A DNA stretch of 64,000 bases from Onychostoma macrolepis (GCF_012432095.1 NC_081173.1:2992550-3056549); one strand, 5' to 3'. Shown: positions 10,416 to 25,375, numbered from the stretch's first letter. Program-made: numbers and translations. The notes: generated by a model not told the origin, from the letters alone.

Positions 10416-13400
10416 TCATAGAGCACAGCAAGTATGGTAAATGGAAGGGCTTGCTTGACATGCAAATACTTTTGAGATTCTGCAAGAACCAACAGGTTTG
10501 TTCTTATGTATTAAGCAAATACATTTGAGTTTAATTTACCATATCTGATGTGCTGTATGTTCATATGTGAATAAAATCACCTAAACTAAACCTATTCATT
10601 ATATAAAGCAACTGTGACTCTTAAGAAGATTTTGATTAAATCACTCACATTTTATGGATTACTTTTTTTTAGCAAGTAAAGTGTTACCAATATATCTTCA
10701 TTAGTGTTGTGAAGATTAGTATTGTGAGTTTGAAGCAACATGAGGAGTAATACATTATGACAGTTTTCATTTCAATTCAAACACAGAACATTACAAACAG
10801 ATCCATAGAGAACATTCGTACTTTGCACTCTATAAAAAGAATCTGCAAGATGCATGTTACCTTATGCGTTAAAATCAGTGTCATTGCGTGTAAATATAAA
10901 AATTATAACTAAAGCTTTTATAGCTTCTGTAAGTTTATAGCCCACTGACAAGTTGCATTTAGCTGTCTCAAAACATTAAGGTTATTGACTGAAACCTATA
11001 ATTGGTGTAAATGGAAGTTCATTCCGTTTCTGCGAGTGTTGCTGATTTCCAGTGACATGCGCGACAGCACGTCGGTGATCTTTAAGTCAACTTTATGCAA
11101 ATGAACAGCGACGCTATGGGAGTACAGACAGCGTTCTGATGACTCATGAAGTTGGAGACGGCATTCGAGGAGGAACACCTGCTAGCACGCAGCACATAAA
11201 CTCCTGAGTGATCTCCAGAAATCGAACGCCCTTAAGATTGTGCATATAAACACACTGATTGAAGCTGAAGTAATAAATCATGTTTATGGAGAGCACCTCT
11301 TTGTTTATGCTTCGAGCTTTTGCACACAAAAAATACTAGATCATTAAAGCTAGACATGTTTTGGATCGGTAACAGAAGTGAGTCTGGTCTTGAGTTTAGT
11401 GAGCTTGACTTCAAACAGACGGGCGTGCCATGATCTTCCCACTGCCCCCTGCTGCAGGAACATGTCAAACCTGCTCTAAAACTTTGACATGCTGTCTTTG
11501 AAGATCAGGTGCAAAAAAGCAAAAAATCTCAACTAGCGCTGCAGAAATTGCTCTTTGCATTTAAATGGCACATTAGCACGGGCCAATTTTCCCCTTGTTT
11601 CCTGACGAGATTGAGATGCTCATTTGTGTTGATGCGGGAAACATTGCTGTCTTTGATGTCAAGGTGTAATAAGACAAGCTTTCAGCCTATCGACTTGTTG
11701 CTTCGCACTTTTCTGACGCTCTTCACGCTGCTTTGTAATGTGTTGATTAGTGAAATGGATTGAATATATTATTGAAATAAGAGGCAGAGGTAATAAGCTT
11801 TAATGGCAGTTTGTTCTTGCATCAGAATGAGAAAACTTTCACCTGTTTGGAGTCATGCTGTGGAATCTCATGAACATTTGACAAGCATTTGTTGTGGCAC
11901 TTTCACTTTAACTTCTGCGGCAAATTTCGGAGAAATGCTTTCTGGTCCAACAAGTTGCAAAATGAGCTTAATTTGGAACATTTTTCAAAATTAACTAAGC
12001 CGACGATATTAACCGTGTCTATATCTTCTTTAATACGAAAGTAGACTGAAATGGTGGAAGGTATAAAAGTAATACTTTCATTTAATATTGAGCTGTAGTG
12101 AGTTAGTCTGTTTTTAATGTTTTTAAAGTTTTTAATGCCACACTAAATACCTTTTCTTGAAGGACTTTCATTTCTAATGGCCTTGCAGATCTATGGATCA
12201 AATCCCATGGTTCTTAGGGGAGCATTTTGTGTTTACTTGAGGAACTCTTTGCATTTTTCTTCCCACATATTTCATCACAACAACAAGAGGACATAAAACT
12301 CATTAGAGAATGCAAAGTTTTCATCACCATTTCTCTTTAGTGGCTCCATAGGATTTAACTTGCAAGGACACCAAAGAAAAACAATGACTTGCTACCAAAA
12401 ACTCTGGCACAGGCAACCACTGCCCAATGAGAATTGCAAATGTGTTTCAGAAATCCAATGTTGTGTTAATCCTATTCACTTCCCAACGCCTGTACTCTCC
12501 ATTAATTCTCTTATACTCCCAATCAAGAAGTGCTTTCAAGAAGGGCAACATTTCTAACATCTTAGCATGAGCTTGAAGGCGTAGGAGAGGGGAGAGATGC
12601 CATTCGCTTGTCAGACGTCAAAGAAAAAAAAAAGTGCAGCACTAACTTCTCTAAGACGACATGGTGTATCAGACCGGCTTAAATAAATCCTAATTAAACT
12701 GAAGGCCTGGGGCATTGTGAGAGTTTGAGGATGTCTTTAGAAGTTTCAGAATTTAGGGTGGATGAAGTTACTGTAGTTCAACTACAGAACTGAAAGAATG
12801 TTTTGTAACACTTTACAATACGGCCCCATTAGATAACATTAGTAATTACAAGGCTCCCTGAAATACTCGATTCTGATTGGTCAGTTGCAACATTCCGAGG
12901 TATGTTATTAAAAGAATCGTCATCATTAGAAATGCAGAATAGCACACACTCATATGAGTATTTCAGAGCTGCGCTTCATTCACATCTCTAATATCACAAT
13001 GCTGCGTTCTCGCTTGTTTCATTCAAACGCAACCGCTGTCATCTTGTGTCTCGTTTACTGACTGTATTTACTGTCAAAGGCAGGCTTACGGTAGCATTGT
13101 TGAAAGTGTTCGTCTTAACGCTAATTGATGTTGTTGCTTTGCGTTCATAGCTACAGGAACATATTTTATCTGGCGGGGCCGCGGTGGGGGATTTTAGACA
13201 AAATCCTAATATTAACCCTTTCAGGCCTGATAACAAATACATATTTGTGCTTTTGAAATTTTAATTCAGTATTTCTATAAGGGGATTTTACTAAATATTT
13301 ACATCTGATATGCCTGGGATTTGGTCAGTGTGCTCGCTGACTGAATATTGCACTTTGGCGAATTCTCTTATCAGAAACAATGTGCAGATGTAGCTGATGT

Positions 13401-14144
13401 ACATGTAATGCAAATAAGAGATTGATTCATCATACACTGCAGACAGCTTCACTTAGGCTATTATACTGTCACTGCCTGGTATTTGATATTGTATGTTCTT
13501 TGATAATATGTTGATTGTTTTGAATAATCATCAACATGCAACATTATAATTAGAAACTTAAAATGTATTTTTATTAAACATGAGATCAGGTTAAATATAT
13601 ATATTCATTCTTATTAAAATATTTTTTGACATAACATGGTACTTGCCTAAAACATTATGATGTGCGTATAGTTACTAGATTACATTAGGCTACAGTGGTT
13701 TGAGTGTGTTTGACTAGAGACTAGAGCGCAGTTGAAGAACTGTTGTGCTGATTGTCGGTGCTCGTCTTGGGAAGCAAGAAAGCTTCAGAAAACGGCTCAT
13801 AAAAAGCACAAGGACGTGCATGCTTTTTACACGTTGGAATCTAAAATTGTGGTAATATGTTATGAACATTTCACATGCAATTCTGTCAGTGAGGGAGAAC
13901 TGTAGGTGTGCAAGAAAAATACAATATCTGAGCATTTCAATATGTAATTAATCACAAAACTTAAGTATCCTGGGGATGATGGAGGGGCACAAAAATAATC
14001 TGAGGGCATTGCACCCTCAGCACCTCTAGTTCCCACGGCTATGTTTGAGTTTAAAGAGCTAATAACATATTTCAACTCATCAATATTTTGTGTTTAATTA
14101 TTTACTTATGTGGCAGGTAGCTTTAGGTTTGACCAAATAAATTT

Positions 14145-14149
<5 letters not shown>
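10416..14149. other. Intronic DNA with probable repeat debris at 12.8-13.2 kb
   Basis: Mostly unassigned. 'aacactttacaatacggccc' (12808) resembles a common hAT-type terminal repeat. 'ctcgattctgattggtcagt' (about 12867) through 'tctggcggggccgcggtggg' (about 13170) resembles another dispersed cyprinid repeat. No exon seen. Confidence 0.4.

Positions 14150-14189
<40 letters not shown>
14150..14189. repeat. (TA)n microsatellite
   Basis: About 20 TA units. Confidence 0.97.
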
Positions 14190-14192
<3 letters not shown>

Positions 14193-14548
14193 AAATTTGG
14201 TGCCTGCTACAGGTCTCAAACAAGTTGGCACGGGGTCAACAAAGGGCTGAAAAAGCAATACATTTTGAAAAGATTCAGCTGGGAGAACATCTAGCAGCTA
14301 ATTAAGTTAACTGACATCAGGTCTGTAACATGATGGTTTTCACAAAATGCAAAATTGTCATTTGATTTGAAGCAAATAGTTTAAATTACTTCAACAAAAC
14401 TTATATTTTACTTTAGCTCAATGACAAAACAGAAAATTCAATTTATTCAGTCGGATCAAGTATAAAATGTTTTTTGGAGTAACGGCAAGGCATATACACT
14501 TTTTTCAGTGTTTTATTCTGCAACAACAACCAGCTGGATATATTGTAA

Positions 14549-14917
14549 GGTCCCGCTTTATATTAGGTGGCCTTAACTACTATGTACTTACATTTGAATT
14601 AATCATTTGGTACAATGCACTTATTGTGTACATACATGTTTTCACATTGTACTTATATTTTTAAAAATACCTGTATGTAATTACATCTGTAATTAATTTC
14701 TGTAATTACATTTATAATTACACTGTTGACCCATCCCTTACACCTTAACCCACCCTTAAACCTACCCATACCACCAAACCTGTCTCTAACCTACCCGTAT
14801 CCCACCTCAATAGCAGCAGAAGTGTTTTGAAATACAGTATGACCAAAATAAGTACATTGTACTTATTTTTTGATGTAAGTACATAGTAGTTAAGGCCACC
14901 TAATATAAAGTGTGACC
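14549..14917. mobile_element. hAT-type MITE with perfect 8-bp target duplication
   Basis: The terminal inverted repeat 'ggtcccgctttatattaggt' (left) is matched by 'acctaatataaagtgtgacc' (right). The arms continue 'ggccttaactactatgtact'. Flanks are tattgtaa at 14541-14548 and again at 14918-14925, a perfect 8-bp duplication typical of hAT insertions. It is 369 bp with no coding capacity. Confidence 0.88.
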
Positions 14918-14925
14918 TATTGTAA

Positions 14926-17900
14926 TTCTATTTCCAAACTTCAAAAATGGCATAAAAGTAGTACATGCTTCATATGACTATGGAACACATGACAGCTTTA
15001 TGTGAGGAACGAGTCTTTCACCAATAGTTTTCCCCTCTGCTGGAGCTTAACAATCACATTTGCTTTTGTGTTCAGTTCAAAAATTATGCTTTTGGACGCA
15101 TTGCACCAGATTTGACATCACTGACACTAAAACACCACTGGTTCTCGTTATGTGACTGATCATGAAGTGACATGGTTAAAAATGCAACAGCACTGAGAGC
15201 TTCTGCACAGGCTTCATTTTGGTGACACATTTTCTGAGAAAAATGTTCCTTTAAAGGTAGCACAAAACTTCTCTTTGACTCCAATTGGAAGCAGCAAGTT
15301 CCTCTATTAGCTCTCCCTCATGGCCCTGGGCAACAGTAGTACAATAATGAGCAGATAATGATGGAATTGTGGGCTTCGTGTGGATTCGGTTCATTTGGAA
15401 GTCTATGAGAAATACTCACACACCTATTGGAGAGTCTCTGAAGTCATTACCGTCTCGTCCTGAGGTGCTGAAAAGTTATGTGGTTGTTTATAAAGCACAG
15501 AGTGCGCCGTTGCATAGTTTACCCTCCGCAGGCAAACAATCCCAACTCTGTTTGCCTGCCAAACCATGAAGGAGACATATAAGCTGGAATGAGGGGCTCG
15601 AGGAGCCTTGATTCTGCTTATGAGGTGCGGTGTCTATTTCTGGAGGGGATTTGAGCGCAAGACAGACAGCGAGGGCTGGACTGACATCAGAACAGAGATG
15701 ACTGGTCTTGTCAGGAAAATTGATATCCAGGTAGGCAGGTGTATGTGGGGGGGATCTGTGGGTGATAAGTGAAGTGATAATGATGGGCTGTTCACTGCCA
15801 TTAGTGTGAGTCCTGCTAAAATGGACGGTCATTTGAATAATGAACCAAAAGCCACCTTTTAAGTCACCGTGAGTCAGTCATACTGACACCAGACAGCTTC
15901 CCAGAAAATATGAGTGGGTATTTCAAGAGTTCGAGGCGGTATCCTCGGGTTAGACCGCCCATGGTGCACTGAGTGCTGCAGTGATGAGGTGTTTTTGCAG
16001 GCAAATCCAGTTCACATCACCCTGGTTTCACTCGACAAAAACGCTGTAGGAATTTTTCATTGGCTTTTGGATTGCTGCAGAAAATAAGCTCTGTGAGAGA
16101 CAAACGTTTGTGATTCTTACACATTGTGTCCGTAAAGACATTCTTTACAACCGAACACAACTTGAATGAAGTTTAAGGCCTGAAAATACAATAGCTAGAA
16201 GTAAAAAGATAAACGTGGGCTATAAATTAACTACACCACGGTCACATGACTCCAAAATACACCAATATTTAAAAAGCATTTTCCCTTTGAGTTTGAATAG
16301 CTTGCTAGAGCTCAATTAATAACACAACAAACCTGTGAAAGTGACTAGTGAGTGGTTTACCCGCTTAACCACTTGTTAACCACTGACTTTTTCAAAACAA
16401 GTAAAGCTTTAAAAAATCACAAAGGGACGTTGTTAGGGTGTATTTTATGTCGTTGATTAAATGTGAAAATATCTTGAGCTTTTGGTAACCACAAGCCTTT
16501 TTTAAGGTATTTCACCAAAAAACACATTCAAAAATCCCATTGACTTCGGGACGATGGAATCAAAAGTGCTAAAATACGAATTATTTTCCATCTTTTGGCC
16601 ATCTAATGCATATTGTACACAAAAAAGAACTTTATATGGCAAGCTTTAATCTGATTGGCTGGTTTCTATGGAATAAACAGAATAAACAGCCTGTTAAGTG
16701 GGCCAGACTTCATGCTGTAAGATTCATAATTATGGTAATGCAAGCTGATGAAACAGACATACTGTGTTGCAAATATCTGTTTTTTCCCTGAACAAAAATT
16801 TGAATTTTGACAGGAAGGAGTCTGTCATTAAATGTTCTGTCATCACAGAAAGAGCCACACAGGGAACAAATAACAGTAATGCATAATCAATGATTTGTGA
16901 ACGTCTTAAAATTGTGACAGCTCGAGCGACCTTAAGCATATTTTTATTGCTGTGCAATTTCTGAAATTACAGTGAAAAATTTTAATTTCTTCAGTGAAGT
17001 GTCAAGACTATAATGGCTATGGAGCTGAGTTGTGAGTACAACTGACATGTCTTATTTAGTCTTTTTGTGCAATGTCACAGCCCTTAATTAAAGCTTCAGA
17101 ATGCATTGACGTTTTCATCAGCAACCGCATGTGTGTCTGGGTGCGTGTGCAAGCTGTGTTTGTCTTTTAAAAGTCTGATTATGCTTAATGAAGTATAGTT
17201 CTCCAAATTCAAAAGAAAGCTGTTTCCTCTAAATGACAAATGAAACGGCTCAGCGGAAAGTGTTCTTAATTGTTCAGATATAGTGGTGGAAGGTTAGATG
17301 CTATTTTAGATTTTCATATGCAGTAATAAATAAATCAACCAGTGTCATGCCAAATCTAATGGCCCTGTCAAAGTACGTTCTGCTTTGAGTCCAAAGCAAT
17401 TGCATTGACTGCTACAATATTGTTGATGTAAAAATGGTCTATAATACATGGAGAAAGCTATCTGCTAACATTTAGCATTAAATATAGCCTATATTATATA
17501 CATGGATGCACATAAGTGGTGCACGACCAAAAACTTCAGACAACAAATTTGTGTAACAACATGGTTGACCGCTGTTAATGCGCAATCACCGTTTTAGATC
17601 GACTAACTGTAGGTTTCCATTCAAACTGAAAGCATAAATCTGGACTATGCGCTCCCAAAACTGTGCTGTTTCATTCATTCATGAGCATATACTTACTTGC
17701 TGGTAACCTGCCAAAATAAAAGCTTGCTGATTTTAGGTTTGAAAATAGTGAAAATTCATATAAAAAAGAAAAAGAAATAAATAAAATGAAAATGTAAATA
17801 TTAGCATTGTATTTTTAAAGTGTACTATAAAATAATTGTATTTTTATTTAATACTGAATTTTTATTTTAAAATATAGTAGTATTATCACACTTTATGTAT

Positions 17901-20900
17901 TACTTTATTTAAAAAAAAAACAAAAAAACAATAATATACAATTATTAAAGTGCACTATTATTACTATTAGTGATAGTTTTATTTTTTATAGTTATTTTAT
18001 TCACCAAACCGAATCTCCAGTTGCTCTAATGAAAATTAGACTGACAAACTTACATACATATGTTAATGTAATGTAATATTACTTTGATGAAATATTAGCA
18101 GTATATGTTGCTTTCAGAAATTTTATTTAGTCAGAATCAACACATTTCAATGTTTTGTGAGTATACATTTTGGTATAATGGTGGAAAATTCATGCATTCT
18201 CATCGCCACTGAGTGTTAATGGTGGACCTTCGCTTAGTTTTTTAATGAAAATAATTTTCACTCTAATCAAATCATGGAAATTCACACTAACCCATCAACT
18301 TGTAAAATAGGGTAAGATCATATTTCCTCCTAAATCACATATATATTTAATTTCCAAAGGGGATGCATTTGTTATTTGAGGTATCATAGGCACAGTTTTG
18401 AGGTGCACTTTATCTTTAAAAATAAGACAAATTACAAGGAACATTTGGGCCCGGCAGCTATAATAAATGACAATATCGCTAGTCCTCATTTTAAATATTT
18501 TTGAGTGCACTTCTAACGCATATCATAAAAACAAAATGTTTGTTTATGGCTACCTGCTATCAGCGTTCCTCTACATCAGTACAGCAGAGCGCCATCATAT
18601 TCCCCAGCGTTATAGCTAATGTCTGTTGACACCCGTGACGGCGAGAGGCATTTTTCATAAAAATCCTGTTTCCTGCAATTCCATCTCTTGCAGCCAAAGT
18701 TATTTCACTGAAGATCAATTCTCGCTTTGGAGCCTTTCATATGAGGGAAAAAAAAACACAATTTCAGCCCACCCTAATTCTGAGCAGCAGAGAAGGCAAT
18801 TTAATCTGGCCGTTTTATCGTGTAGAGGAGCGTTTGACTGACAGCACGTAGGATGAGTCCCTCGATGGCCTACTGATTGAGTCTCTCTTCCCGGACCCAC
18901 ACGGCAGCCCAATTAAAGCACAAAAGACGCTTTGTTTCTGAAATGATCAGATACACTGAAATCTTTCTGCAGATAAGACTCATTCAGACACCATTGATAT
19001 GCGTTTTGATGGACTCGGCTGCAATTATCACCTCTTTTGTCCGGCCGTGATTGCTGTTTATCTGCTAACAACTTCAGCGTGATTTGTTCGCATTTGTGTG
19101 TAGGTGGAAATTTTTTATGTCCCTGATGAAAGTAAACATGCTAAAAAGAATACACTTTTTGCAGTACTGGAACATCCCGGCATACGTGAACCTGTTTGAT
19201 GTCGAACACGCTGACTTTAGCTGCCGATCAATGGGATGATATTAGGTGAGCGTCTGTGTGAACTAAATAGGACTTTCAGAGCTCGATACGCTGATCGATA
19301 ACACAGATTTGAGGAGAGGCAGAGACGGTACGCTGGGAGAAAATCAGTTTCGTCGTTTCTTAGCACTCTTCATAGATGCTACCAAAAATGGGCCGGTTGC
19401 TTTAACGTTAATGAGAAGGAAATTCACTTTAATGAGCAGGACACGACTAAATTTGGAAGCGATTTTCAAGGTCACTTTATTGCTTTGGAAAAATAACGTA
19501 ATTTCTACAAACATCTTCTTTTGAACATGTCCAAGTGATTTTCATTTCATTCATCAAAATGTTCAAATATTTTTGAAAAGTATAAAACAATTCATTTCAG
19601 AAGTCTGCGCAATGAGATGAACTAAAAAACAAACAAAAAATATGGCATAGCCTTTGTACAGAAATCTCAATCAATCAATCAATATTAAACATAATAAAAT
19701 AGAATTGGTCATTCAAGATCATTTTCATAGAAAATCAAGATCATGAGATTGCTGTCTAAATTGTAAATCTTTTTATTTCACCGATTTATTTATTTTTTAT
19801 CATGTTTTTATCATGTTTTTTTATTTGTAATTTAGTAAATATTATGTAAAATAAAATATGCTGTTTATTGCAGTAATTTGTAAACGTGTTATCTTCAAAT
19901 AGTCTGATATATAAAATGTCAAAAGATAAGTAAATGCTGTCCTGTGTAAAAAAAAAAAATATATAAAAAAATCCGTAATGGTCAATTATTACATTCAGAT
20001 GCAGAAAGTGCGCTTGTTTACACTTCATGTCTTGATATATTTCCAGTTGAAATGCTTTTCTCTATCATTTCATCTTCATTTGATGACTTGCTGCAGCCTC
20101 GGTCAATAGAAAATGTACACAAACATCTCTTTTAAATACAATTCAGTTTACTGCCTGGTTTTAGCACTAAAGCTTTACTCACACTTAATATACGGCAACG
20201 TTTTAGTGGTGATATCAAGTCATTTAAACAGGAATCCACACTATCAGGACTTCCGAGCGATGGTGGAAAAGTTTCCCATGCAGATTTTACTTGTGTTGAT
20301 CACACAAATTGACCACATTAAACAGCTGCTGGGTTTGAAAGTGGCTTCTGTGTGAGCTGACATTTTTGACAAGACAACGGCCCTTTTTTTGCCCCCAAAA
20401 TTTCACAGAAACGTGATTAATTTTGCTATTGTAAGTATCATTTAAGTAGAAGAAAATAATGATAATGACTTAAATTAATGGTAAAGGTGTTGAGTGTTAA
20501 TGCTTAAATGGATTGTGGGTGATTCATAGATGAGACAGAGGTTTTTGCACTGAAAAAGCACATGCAGAGCTCGTCCTTCATCTAACCAATCAGAGCGTAA
20601 TGCGTGACCCTTCCAGGACATCGCATCTATTTTCATTGAGACGAGGTCCAAATGTGTAGGTTCTAACAATGGAGCTAGTTTAGGGAGGTTTCTCTCCTCA
20701 GTGCCTGTCTCTCTTTCCCGAAATAAAGTTAGATGTAAGGAGACGTCTCCTCCAGACAGCTGTGAACCCCGGCCAGCCGGAGCCCTGACAGGACCAGACG
20801 ATAAGGATGCTGGGAAACGGCGTTAGCGCAGGAATATAAATATCAGGAGGTTGAAAGAGACACTTCCAGCGAGGCGTGCGAGAAGGGGAAATGTCAGACT

Positions 20901-22459
20901 GGTCTTTTCCTGAAAGTAAACAAAAGCTCTTATTTTTCTGTGTGTACAGCTCAAGCAGCAGGATGTAGTTTGCTCTACAAATAGTAAACTTTGCAGGGAG
21001 GGCGAGATAATTAAAATCTCCTATCTCAGCGCGTGTTGACTGATCGTCACCCCCGGCCCGAGCACGCACACGCACCACACACCGTCTCAAAGTCATTACT
21101 CTTTTCATGGCTTTTCCAAAGTCAATGTTTGTTATTTTAATGAAAGCCCCTCGGACAAAATAACAGGGGAACAGACAAATTTCAGTCCTTTTCCGAGCCT
21201 GAAAGAATAAAAACACATCTCTTTGAGTCCAGCAGTCTCTCACTGGAGGGCATTTCTTTGTTTTTGCTGCTTTATTTTTCCAGCTCTCATGCTTATTAGC
21301 TGGCTTAGCTCACATGTGCGCGGTCTGTGACCCCCGGAAGCTTCAGAGTTCATAGAATTCCTAAAACCATTTCAAAATGCATTTCAGAAAACTTTCAAAG
21401 ACATTTTTATATTCTCACAGAGACATATGGTGCGAAGCTGCAAACACCCTTCGAGGTTTAATATCTGATCATGGGCTTTGCATATAATTCGAATATAATA
21501 GGAGTGTCATTTTAAACTGAATATGGACCTATAACGTCAAATACATCAAACACAGAAAGGTATTTATAGTTTGGACTGGAGACCACCGGATTTGTGGCCT
21601 TTGAGATGCTACAACCATTTATTTTGTTGGCCATATTATTTATAGACTTTCATGAGGCAACTTGGAAGCAAACATGGACCAAATTACTCATCCATTCTTG
21701 TTAAAAAAATAAAAAAATAAAAATTAATAATAATAATAATATTTCACAAATACAGTAATATATTACTATTGTAAAACAACTGCACTATACAAAAAAAAAG
21801 GAAATAAATAAAAATAAAATATATAAATTATATTATATAGTAAAATCACAATACTTAAGTCTTAATTTTGCAGGAAATTGAAAGAAATTAATGTTGCAGT
21901 TCCAAGTAATTAAACCCTCAAACGTTTATTTTGCTAGAAAATGGCAGCTTCTGTGAAAACAGGTTTAGAAACATGTCTCAGTTCAATGAAATGCTGTAAT
22001 CATTTGTGCACAAAAATATTGGAAATTATGTGAATGTGAAAATAAAGCATAACTGAAAACACTGGAATCACATGATGAACTGATCTACTCTGAAACATGC
22101 AGTGCAACAGACTATTATATGCTATTTAATATTTACAATTTTACAATTTTATATTGCAGATTAGAATTCAAATGTACCCTTTTTATTTTACTGAAACATA
22201 CAATTCCACATTTACAATTATTAATATCTTGTTTATTTTTCCCACTGCATAGCATGTGCAAATCTATGTTAAAAAGAGTCAGACTTCCCAGCTGCTATAT
22301 AGGTCAAATTTATATTTTATTTTTTATAATATTTTAATTGCTTAATTTTAAAAAATATATTATTTTCTTTAATCGAATCACAAAAAATATTATGCTTAGT
22401 CGAGCTTGCACTACATTTTGAAATCTTACAAAGGAAATGGAACATTTTACTTTTTTAGT
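14926..22459. other. Repeat-poor intronic stretch with candidate regulatory DNA
   Basis: 7.5 kb with few recognisable transposons. AT-rich low complexity occurs at 17750-18000 and 19780-19990. More balanced stretches, about 18530-19060 and 20540-21340, look unlike repeats and contain homeodomain-type TAATTA cores; these could be conserved enhancers, but this is only inference. The 181-codon minus frame at 20698-21243 has no recognised motif. Confidence 0.35.
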
Positions 22460-22486
22460 TTATTATTATTATTATTATTATTATTA
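22460..22486. repeat. (TTA)n microsatellite
   Basis: Nine trinucleotide units. Confidence 0.95.
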
Positions 22487-23964
22487 ACCGTTCACACCAA
22501 GAACGATAACTATAAAGATAACGATATTAGCATCCACACCAGTGAATGATAGCATATGTTTATTTATAGTTAGAACAGGCCTTTACTCTTTTGGAATATT
22601 TTACTAGTCGTTAGTCACTTATAATAGAAATGAATGGTTAATGGTGTACCTATAAAGCTCGATTTCCTGAAGTGAATTTGACTGGTGCATGCCTGTGGAA
22701 GAACAGTAATTTTGACTGGTATAATGTGAGAATCTGGTGAATTTTACACAATTTCCCACGTCTCTGATATTCTAGCTCCCAGATACAGCCAGGGGTTTCA
22801 TGAATTCAGGGACTTTTCGTTCCCCGAAACCAAACAGAAAAATATGAGCACGCCTCTCCTCAACAAGCCACATGATTTAAAGCATTGTTCACGTCTATAG
22901 CACAAATGATGATGGACAAGTTAGAGGGTTTTTTCACATCACTAACTCTCAGTATAAGCAGGCAAACAGCACTAATATCATCACCTGAATGGTTTACCCA
23001 GAAAACCGCCACTATACACAAAAGCCCTGTAATCGGTTGACCTTTGGAAAATATCCTCCCTCAGGTTAATGGTTTCCTTCCCTTTTAAACATTGCTTTCG
23101 GTCTCCAGGGACTGTGCCAGGAGTTGCTACTGACCCCAAGCTAATACTTTTCCCGCGTTAAAGTCTGTATCTCCAAATTCGGTCTCGGTGTCTCACTTCA
23201 GCTGAACCGCAAACACTTCATCAAAAGCGTGAGCGGGGAAAAGCGACTTAATTAAATTTGATCATGTTTACGTAATTCTCCTAAGATGGTTGAGTGTGGA
23301 AAACCAACACTACACCCACAGACGTCTTTGAATAAAGCTATTTCTGCTGTTCACTTGGACAAAGTTCCATCTTTTCTATCGCTGCGCACTCGTTGGGCTT
23401 CATTACTCTATTTCGGGGCACGTGGGCTCTCAGTCAGAAACCCTGCGGTGCCCTCGTGCTCATCTCCCAAACAGCCGGATAATTAATTGGAAAAGTAGAG
23501 GCAATGTAATCCAGTTCTTCAGCAGCCTAAACCGCTTGCACATATCATCCTCACAAGAGGCTCAAAGGCTCGGACACTTCAAAGCACAACCGTGTGCACT
23601 TGTCAGACTATTGGCGAGACGGTGAATCTTCTTCACTTTTGCGGCGAACGGCGGTGTGTGTATCGTTAGGGCATGAAATAGATTAATTAAAAGCATTGAG
23701 GCGGTGTGGTGTGGATTAAACGCTTCTCTTCCAGAGTCGGTTGGCCTTTAAACGGTGCTAACTTTTGAGATGTGTCTTATGTGTTGCTCAGGACTCCCTC
23801 AGGAGCTGTCGCTTATTCGCTTATAGAAACGGAGGCGCTAGCGCAGACTGGAAAGCTCAGCGCTTCCCCACAGGACATGTTTTATGTGATGTTATTTGAT
23901 ATAAGTTGGTATGCTGTGAACAAACTCCCATAAATGCATATTTCACATAAAAGTTTAAATCACA
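22487..23964. other. Repeat-poor, GC-balanced intronic stretch
   Basis: Includes 'ccggataattaattgg' around 23475 and 'gattaattaaaagc' around 23680, the TAATTA-type sites common in vertebrate enhancers. No exon or transposon end recognised. Confidence 0.35.
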
Positions 23965-24680
23965 TATACTACTTAAAAAGTACACTTTGAAAAAAGTACT
24001 TATTATGGAAATAGCACACTTTTGGAATGTTTTTGGACACTTAATTGATCATTGTGAAACGCTAATTGCAGATAAATAAAAATGCATCACTGTTTAAACT
24101 TATTTTAAATGCATTTAGCTGAAATTTAGACCCACTTAAGTAGGATTTAATTGCAATTTTGTAACTGCTTCTGTTGTCTTTGAAATATGGTTAAAGTTTA
24201 CTCCTGAGAATACTGACAATAATTAATGGTAAACTAAAATATACTTTAATGTAATTTCTATTATATAAATAAACAATATAAATAAACAAACAAACAATGA
24301 AGTTTCAGTTTAGTGCAATTCAAATATATTAACCTTAAATGTAATAGGAAATTAAACACTACAGTTACAATTATAATCAAGTTCTTTACATGTGCTTAAG
24401 TATGTTGGTCATTACATCAAGTGCACTTCTTTAAAGCATGACAAAACATTAAAACACAGTGAAATGTTTAATTCAACTTTATGGAGTGCAGTTTTTAAAA
24501 GTGCACTTAAGTGTGTTAAGAAACATAGTCATGAAAGTGTACTTTATTTAAGTTGCCTTTTATTTCATTAACAGTAGCTGTAAGTACAGTATTTGATTGA
24601 TTTATTCATTTTTTAAAATAAAAATATGTACTTCAAAGATTTAAAGGTGCCTACACTACACGAGCACACTGAATACAGCT
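23965..24680. repeat. Degenerate 'aagt(g/a)cactt' repeat region
   Basis: AAGTACACTT, AAGTGCACTT and their variants recur many times (e.g. near 23978, 24420, 24500, 24536). This suggests an old internally repetitive element; no ends defined. Confidence 0.45.
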
Positions 24681-25375
24681 AAGCACACTTTTTTTTTTCT
24701 TTTTTTTTCTCACAAAGGTATCCTCTAATAATGTACTATGACAAAGATTTCCCATTTCTCTCCTATAATATAAAGTCATCCCATTGTTAGCTTAGCAACA
24801 TGCTAACACCAGACTCTGTTGGAATCAGTTGTGAGTCAAATGTCACACGAGGAGCGTTATTTGTGTGGCTCGAGGGTTTGCTGATCATTGAGAGTGTTCC
24901 AAATCAGTCATTTACGAGTCTGATTTGTGTTGGGACGTCTCTGTGGACAGTCGAGAGCAGTTCGAGGCAGTCCAGCAGGTTTTAGAGCAGCGCTCTGTTC
25001 TCTGAGCCGGATTCTCCTCACGCATGAAGAGCCATTGACAGTAATACAGAGTGAAGAGCCGAGCACATTCTCTGCCGGTCTTGGTAATTCCTCTGGATCG
25101 GTCCGTGACTCCATGTAGACCTGTGACACTGATGCTTATGCTGCTGCCCACAGGTTATTTGTATGTGTGTGTGTTTACTTTCTTAACAAAGAAAGTGAGT
25201 GCATGAACTAATATTGAGAGAGATGATGTTTCGGTCTTCTCTGAATGTTTTTAACATTGTCTTATTTGATCAAAATGGCCATTTTATGATTGACATTTTA
25301 TGACACCACAGTTCCTGCTTTATTGTGATTTAATGCAGATTGACACTGAAATGTGTGTTTTTTTTGTTTTTTTTC
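24681..25375. other. Intronic DNA, no recognised feature
   Basis: Several short frames overlap on both strands between 24800 and 25150 without any motif; treated as chance. Confidence 0.45.
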
